Source: Lentisphaeria bacterium UBA1791
Lineage (GTDB): Bacteria; Verrucomicrobiota; Lentisphaeria; Victivallales; Victivallaceae
Length of the DNA stretch: 26,980 nt
Direction of reading: 5' to 3'
NCBI GenBank assembly: GCA_002314455.1
Contig: DCFZ01000037.1
Span: forward strand, 1-26,980
A model generated the notes under the pieces. That model was not told the DNA's origin and searched no databases. It saw only the letters and a program-made list of their open reading frames with translations. Each line of letters starts with the position of its first letter. Positions within the stretch are counted from its first letter, which is position 1. Positions 23,228-26,980 of the stretch are shown here, piece after piece. A program made the translations under genes and the position numbers.

Positions 23228-23755
23228 ATGATCAACGAAACTTTTTGCAACGCCTTGCTCACTTCTTCGACGACCGCGACCTTCAATTGGCAGATCAACG
23301 CGATGCGCAGATCGACGCTCGCGGATCGCGTTTCGGGGCGCAATGTAACGCCGGAAAGAGCGTTGCGCGGCGTGACTTTGCTGATCGCGGAATTGGCGGG
23401 ATTGACCTTTCCTGCGGCGATCCGGTGCGGCGCACTGCCTGCTTCGGCGGCAACGGGGTACGCGGTGACGCTTCAGGGCAACGGCAAACGTGAAAATATT
23501 GATGCGACGAGCTTTGACATTTCTCTTTACGGGCGCGATACGGATGCTCAAACATTGCTCGGCGTCGCGGCAAAACTTGCGGCGAAACTTCCGTTGCCGC
23601 TCGGCGTGACGATTCAGGACAGCGTCCTGACGCAGCGCGTCGGCATCGCGCAATTGAGTTGCGGCAAGGTAAAAATAGAAAACGTCGGCGCCAAGTCGAG
23701 CGCGCCCTGTACGCTCACGGTCGAATTGACCGCCGAGATCATGCAGGGCGTTTAG
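23228..23755 (+). CDS. hypothetical phage-tail-like protein, paralogue of the preceding gene
   Basis: A 175-aa protein starting 13 bp after the previous stop, with AAAGGA upstream. Its N-terminal ~40 residues are unlike anything I recognise. From about residue 48, RCGALPASAATGYAVTL, then SFDISLYGRDTDAQTLL and AAKLAAKLP, lines up with FAGNLPDALPEGIAVFL, QIDFCFTDRTELETALHALL and LLSALP of its neighbour. Both end in a beta strand (CTLTVELTAEIM here). This supports common ancestry or a shared fold. A tail tube, tail terminator or head-closure role is possible; function is unproved. It converges on the tonB gene with only 3 bp between stops. Confidence 0.5.
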   Translation: MINETFCNALLTSSTTATFNWQINAMRRSTLADRVSGRNVTPERALRGVTLLIAELAGLTFPAAIRCGALPASAATGYAVTLQGNGKRENIDATSFDISLYGRDTDAQTLLGVAAKLAAKLPLPLGVTIQDSVLTQRVGIAQLSCGKVKIENVGAKSSAPCTLTVELTAEIMQGV

Positions 23756-23758
23756 TTC

Positions 23759-24634
23759 TTATTCTGTTTCGATGGAAATTTGAATGATCGTTGCGCGCGG
23801 CGGACGCGGCACCTGCGTCAGCTGGTCGAGCATGCGCCGGACGGACTCATCCATCGCGGCGTTGCCGCTTGGCGTGACAATGCGCTTGCTCAAAACGCGA
23901 CCGTTGGCGTCGATCGAAAGCTCAATCAATGTTTTCGGCAACGTATCGCCAAGCTTGATCCTCGGCGGTTGGATCCATTTCCCTTTGAGGTAAGTACCGA
24001 GATTCTTGCCGAAACGTTCGTCTTCCTCGTTCGCACCGCCGCCCGGCGTGCGATTGTCTTGTTTTCCGTACTCCTGACCGCGGTTTTGGGTGCCGATCGG
24101 TACATTGGCATTGAAATTGTTGCTCCCGGCGGGCGGACGATAGACGTCTTGTTGCAACAATTCTTCTTTGGTCGGCTTTTTTGTCGGTTGTTGTTTCGCC
24201 GTTGTTTTCGCCGGTTGCTTCGTCGGTTGCTTCGTCGGTTGCGGCTTTGCCGCCGGCTTTTTCTTTGGTTGCGGCTTTGCTTGCGGCTTCGGCTGTGGTT
24301 TCGGCTGCGGCTTGGGCTGTGGCTTCGGCTGCGGCTTCGGTTGCGGAGTCGGCTCTGGTTTTGGTTGCGGCGCAGGCGTCGGGGCAGGGGGCGCCGATGT
24401 CGGGCGCGTTCTTTCCGGCATGCCGACATTGGGGGCGTGCGACAATTCGGCGCCACCAATCTTCACGCGAAAAAGGTTCACCTTGGGCGGCGCAAAATAA
24501 TTTTTGATCTTATAGTAGACCCACGGTCCCACGATCAGAATGATATGGATAGCCAGGATCGCGCCGAAAAAGATATATTTGGTCTTTTTCGGTACGAGAT
24601 ATTTGAAAAATTGCTGACGCCGCAGGGTATCCAC
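23759..24634 (-). CDS. TonB/TolA family energy-transducing protein
   Basis: A 291-aa periplasm-spanning protein. After a basic N-terminus a single membrane helix (about 20-42) precedes a Pro/Lys/Gln spacer made mainly of PKPQ-type repeats (about 85-155), which can stretch across the periplasm. The C-terminal ~80 residues (YLKGKWIQPPRIKLGD, TLIELSIDANGRVLSKRI, SGNAAMDESVRRML) match the TonB/TolA C-terminal fold that contacts outer-membrane partners. The start is GTG (24634) with a GGAAGGG site upstream. It is the last of three genes with ExbD and ExbB, at 4-5 bp spacing. The order and the GKWIQPP entry make TolA-like function possible, but no tolB or pal is nearby. Confidence 0.85.
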   Translation of the reverse strand: MDTLRRQQFFKYLVPKKTKYIFFGAILAIHIILIVGPWVYYKIKNYFAPPKVNLFRVKIGGAELSHAPNVGMPERTRPTSAPPAPTPAPQPKPEPTPQPKPQPKPQPKPQPKPQPKPQAKPQPKKKPAAKPQPTKQPTKQPAKTTAKQQPTKKPTKEELLQQDVYRPPAGSNNFNANVPIGTQNRGQEYGKQDNRTPGGGANEEDERFGKNLGTYLKGKWIQPPRIKLGDTLPKTLIELSIDANGRVLSKRIVTPSGNAAMDESVRRMLDQLTQVPRPPRATIIQISIETE

Positions 24635-24638
24635 GAAA

Positions 24639-25052
24639 CTATTTCCCTTCCGCTTGCGTGACGAGCGTCACGTCGACAAATCCGCTGCGGCGGATCAACG
24701 CCATCAGATCGATGACGTCGTTGTAACTGCGATTGCCGTCGGCGCGGAGCAATATCTGTGTCTTGGGCGCATCGCTTTTGAGGCGGCGGAGCCGGTCGAA
24801 AAGTTGCTCTTTGGAAACCGTTTCCTTGCCGAGAAGGATCGATCCGTCGTTGGTAAAGGTAACGCTCTGAAAATCTTCGGTCGGCAGTTCTTCGCTGTTC
24901 ATTTCCGGCTCGCTGATCTGGGTGCCGTATTCCATCAGCGGCATCGTGATCATAAAGGCGATCAGCAAAAGAAACGTGAGGTCGAGCAATGGCGTCACGT
25001 TAATCTGGTCGATCGCCGCCATTTGCGAGCGGGCTCGTTTGTGGTGACGCAT
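24639..25052 (-). CDS. ExbD/TolR family biopolymer transport protein
   Basis: A 137-aa protein with one N-terminal membrane helix holding the essential proton-path Asp (Asp24 in INVTPLLDLTFLLL). A periplasmic domain of about 90 residues follows, with ILLRADGNRSYNDVIDLMAL near the end, all typical of ExbD/TolR. With the ExbB-like protein it converts proton-motive force into movement of the TonB/TolA protein. ATG at 25052 has AGGAG eight bases upstream. It starts 5 bp after the ExbB stop. Confidence 0.92.
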   Translation of the reverse strand: MRHHKRARSQMAAIDQINVTPLLDLTFLLLIAFMITMPLMEYGTQISEPEMNSEELPTEDFQSVTFTNDGSILLGKETVSKEQLFDRLRRLKSDAPKTQILLRADGNRSYNDVIDLMALIRRSGFVDVTLVTQAEGK

Positions 25053-25057
25053 GACGA

Positions 25058-25822
25058 CTACTCCTGCTGTTTTTTCTGCATTTCAAGCTGTTCGAGCTTG
25101 ATCCGCACCATGAATTCCTCGGTGAAGTTGTCCATCGAAACCGTGATGCCGCGGATCGCTCCGGTGAGCAGGTTGTATCCGACGAGCGAGGGGATCGCGA
25201 CAATCAGACCGGCAACCGTCGTCAACAACGCGCCCGCGACGCCCGGGGCGAGCGCGGTGAAGTCCGCCTTGCCGGCGGCGGCGATGCCGCAGAACGCCAT
25301 CATCACGCCCCACACCGTACCGAAAAGTCCGCAGAACGGCGACAAGCTTACCAGCGTCGCCAAAAATCCGATGCGGGTTTCCAGTTGCTGGATCTGCCCG
25401 GAAACTTCACGCTCAAGTACCGCTTCGATCGCGTTGAGCTGTGCTTCCGAGAGTTTGGTCGGCACGATCACGCCCGGCTGGAGCGAAGCGGAGTTGTCTT
25501 TCGCCCCCTGTTCGTAAAATTCCAAAAGCTTCTCAACGCCCGCTTCATAAATGATCGCGGTCGGGCCGCCCTCTTGCGCCGCCTCGCGGCGGAGCGTCGG
25601 CGTTGCGATATTCCGCTTGTTCTCGCGGAAAAAGAAAATGAAACGGTTCGCCAACTCCTTCGCCTTGAAAACCGAAATCGCCTTGTCGACCATGACGGTC
25701 CACGTAAAAACCGAACCGATCAAAAGAAAGATCACAATCCCTTTGCCGACGGCATCGCTGTTTTGAAAGGCGTAGTAGACTCCGGGCGTTTCCGCGCAGA
25801 TGAGCGAGATCGAAGACAACAT
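25058..25822 (-). CDS. MotA/TolQ/ExbB proton channel family protein
   Basis: A 254-aa inner-membrane protein. Helix one (about 27-46, IVIFLLIGSVFTWTVMVDKA) is followed by a long cytoplasmic loop, then two helices. These carry the signature SPFCGLFGTVWGVMMAF (about 165-180) and VAGALLTTVAGLIVAIPSLVGYN. It forms the pentameric channel of the Exb/Tol motor together with the ExbD-like protein. The first gene of the exbB-exbD-tonB unit; AAGGAG lies before its ATG. The promoter is in the symmetric divergent region upstream. ExbB and TolQ cannot be told apart from sequence reading alone. Confidence 0.9.
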   Translation of the reverse strand: MLSSISLICAETPGVYYAFQNSDAVGKGIVIFLLIGSVFTWTVMVDKAISVFKAKELANRFIFFFRENKRNIATPTLRREAAQEGGPTAIIYEAGVEKLLEFYEQGAKDNSASLQPGVIVPTKLSEAQLNAIEAVLEREVSGQIQQLETRIGFLATLVSLSPFCGLFGTVWGVMMAFCGIAAAGKADFTALAPGVAGALLTTVAGLIVAIPSLVGYNLLTGAIRGITVSMDNFTEEFMVRIKLEQLEMQKKQQE

Positions 25823-25867
25823 TTTTTTTGGCTCCTTGTGTGATTTTGAAAAATAGCGTTCGTCTTA

Positions 25868-25907
25868 CACTTGTAAAATATAATCCGTGTGATATATTCT
25901 GCAAGTG
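25868..25907. promoter_or_regulatory. symmetric divergent promoters in an imperfect 15-bp inverted repeat
   Basis: Arms CACTTGTAAAATATA (25868-25882) and TATATTCTGCAAGTG (25893-25907) are inverted copies matching at 13 of 15 positions, with a 10-bp centre. The plus-strand promoter reads TTGTAA (25871-25876), 16 bp, TATATT (25893-25898) toward the ROK gene. The minus-strand promoter reads TTGCAG (25899-25904), 16 bp, TATATT (25877-25882) toward exbB. Each -10 box lies next to the other promoter's -35, so both cannot be occupied at once. Confidence 0.7.
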
Positions 25908-25939
25908 GAGATCAACACTTTTCTTGGAGTTTTTTCAAA

Positions 25940-26929
25940 ATGACGAATCAGCGCGAACTTGTAATCGGTTTTGATATCGGCGGCACCAAAGTCGGCGTGG
26001 GCATCGGCGATACACAGGGCAAACTTCTCGGCAGTTGCCGGATCCCCAACGTCAACACCGATCCCGACGAAACGATGCAGAAAATGGTTTCCGAGGTGAA
26101 ACGGCTGATCGCCGAAGCTCATCTTTCCCTCAAGGACTTCGCGGCGTTCGGCATCTCTGCGCCGTTCCCCGCCGACGCGGCGCGCGGCATCATGAAGCGC
26201 CCTCCCAACAACCCCAAGTGGATCGATGTGCCGATCCTCGATTATATGAAAGAACATCTCGGTATTCCCGGGTGTTTTGAAAACGACGCCAACTGCGGTG
26301 CACTCGCCGAATGGTTCTTCGGCGCCGGCAAGGGATGCACGGATTTTATCTATCTGACAATGAGCACCGGCATCGGCGGCGGCATCATCGCCGCCAATCA
26401 CCTCGTGCGCGGCGGCGCCGCCTTGAGCGCAGGCGAAATCGGTCATGTGTGCATCCAACTCGACGGCCGCCCCTGCAACTGCGGCCAACGCGGCTGTTAT
26501 GAAAGTTATTGTGGCGGGCGCGCGCTCGCGCAACGCATGATCGAGGAACTCCCCCAATATCCTGATTCTTATATCGCGCGCGAGTCCGGCGGCGATAAGA
26601 GCAAAATCGATATGCTCCTTCTCGAAAAAGCCGTGAGGGCAGGGGATCCTTATGCTCTGAAACTCTGGGACGAATCCGCTCTGCGCAACGCGCAGGCTTT
26701 CGGAATGTTGATCAATATCTTCAATCCCCAAAAACTCGTGCTCGGTACTCTCGCATGGGCGATCGGCGATCTCTATACCGCACCGATCAAACGTTATCTG
26801 CCTCGCTTCTGCTGGGCGGAACCGCTCGCCGCTTGCGAAATCGTCGATAGTATGCTCAAACGCGAAATCGGCAGTTTTGCCGGCATCGCCGCCGCAACCA
26901 ACTTCCTGCGCGAGCACCCGATAAAATAG
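25940..26929 (+). CDS. ROK-family sugar kinase (glucokinase-like)
   Basis: A 329-aa ROK protein; ATG at 25940 with GGAG ten bases upstream, chosen over an earlier in-frame ATG at 25889 that lies inside the promoter. The ATP-binding DIGGTK is at 12-17, the catalytic Asp116 in ENDAN, and the glycine-rich STGIGGGII at 142-150. The zinc site is EIGH (His169) with CNCGQRGCYE (Cys179, 181, 186). No N-terminal helix-turn-helix, so it is a kinase rather than a ROK repressor. The likely substrate is glucose or N-acetyl-sugar such as ManNAc, which sequence alone cannot settle. It could feed the pentose phosphate route that includes the lactonase gene nearby (inference). Confidence 0.88.
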   Translation: MTNQRELVIGFDIGGTKVGVGIGDTQGKLLGSCRIPNVNTDPDETMQKMVSEVKRLIAEAHLSLKDFAAFGISAPFPADAARGIMKRPPNNPKWIDVPILDYMKEHLGIPGCFENDANCGALAEWFFGAGKGCTDFIYLTMSTGIGGGIIAANHLVRGGAALSAGEIGHVCIQLDGRPCNCGQRGCYESYCGGRALAQRMIEELPQYPDSYIARESGGDKSKIDMLLLEKAVRAGDPYALKLWDESALRNAQAFGMLINIFNPQKLVLGTLAWAIGDLYTAPIKRYLPRFCWAEPLAACEIVDSMLKREIGSFAGIAAATNFLREHPIK

Positions 26930-26934
26930 ATAAT

Positions 26935-26947
26935 GGTGCGCAGCACC
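26935..26947. repeat. short perfect hairpin after the ROK gene
   Basis: GGTGC-GCA-GCACC starts five bases after the ROK stop. There is no T-run on the plus strand after it, so it is at best a weak 3' end structure. Confidence 0.35.
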
Positions 26948-26948
26948 T

Positions 26949-26969
26949 TAAAAAACCCGCGCAAGCGGG
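26949..26969 (-). terminator. intrinsic terminator for a minus-strand gene entering from the right
   Basis: CCCGC-GCAA-GCGGG (26956-26969) forms a perfect 5-bp GC stem. Read on the minus strand it is followed by TTTTTT (26950-26955). This predicts a leftward gene just beyond the window edge. Confidence 0.6.
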
Positions 26970-26980
26970 CGCCTGGGGTG

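Noticed and set aside
24168..24500. Plus-strand Gly/Cys/Phe-rich open frame resembling a repetitive secreted protein
   Set aside because: It is the antisense reading of the PKPQ spacer of the tonB gene; the regularity comes from the repeats of the real gene.

Overview
The window is about 27 kb of moderately GC-rich bacterial chromosome, densely packed on both strands, with many 2-8 bp gaps or 4-17 bp overlaps between genes. A lipoprotein with a lipobox, an ExbB/ExbD/TonB-type set and HflK/HflC-type SPFH proteins indicate a double-membrane (Gram-negative) cell. The mix of TPR proteins, a multi-copy TKKTIRLRP-type motif protein and the SPFH/P-type ATPase operon suggests the PVC group, possibly Lentisphaerota. 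That placement is inference from memory of gene content; no phylogeny was run. I saw no rRNA, tRNA, CRISPR array or transposase.

Layout. (1) 1-220: REP-like sequence, a 7-bp tandem repeat and a promoter. (2) 221-6846, plus strand: topoisomerase IV B and A subunits, a multi-TM protein with a TPR-like tail, and an RsuA/RluB-family pseudouridine synthase, with 8-nt start/stop overlaps at two of the three junctions. (3) 6851-17811, minus strand: one apparent eight-gene operon read from a promoter near 17854-17881. In order of transcription it holds a 632-aa polytopic SPFH protein, HflC-like, HflK-like, a P1B-type ATPase with a Cys/His-rich N-terminus, an ABC ATPase, an ABC-2 permease, a membrane-anchored repeat protein and a lipoprotein. 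(4) 17812-18196: the operon promoter plus, on the other strand, what looks like the leftover C-terminus of a BatA-like membrane protein. (5) 18197-21136, minus strand: TPR protein, a C-terminally anchored Pro-rich motif-repeat protein, and a YycJ-like metallo-beta-lactamase-fold hydrolase. (6) 21328-22756, plus strand: 6-phosphogluconolactonase-type beta-propeller and a DUF4186 protein, ending at an intrinsic terminator. (7) 22843-23755, plus strand: two small genes that look related to each other and resemble phage tail-terminator/minor-capsid proteins. (8) 23759-25822, minus strand: ExbB, ExbD and TonB/TolA energy-transduction genes. (9) 25940-26929, plus strand: a ROK-family sugar kinase, divergent from exbB across a strikingly symmetric double promoter.

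The most interesting part is region 3. Three different SPFH scaffolding proteins sit head-to-tail with a metal-transport ATPase that lacks the usual Zn-site residues, an ABC exporter with a large extra loop, and two envelope proteins. The tight spacing suggests one membrane-domain transport or stress machine. Secondary points are the repeated Thr-rich motif protein, the tandem phage-like paralogues, the gene remnant at 17967-18200 and the overlapping face-to-face promoters at 25868-25907. Several starts were moved inward from the longest ORF on the basis of visible ribosome binding sites.
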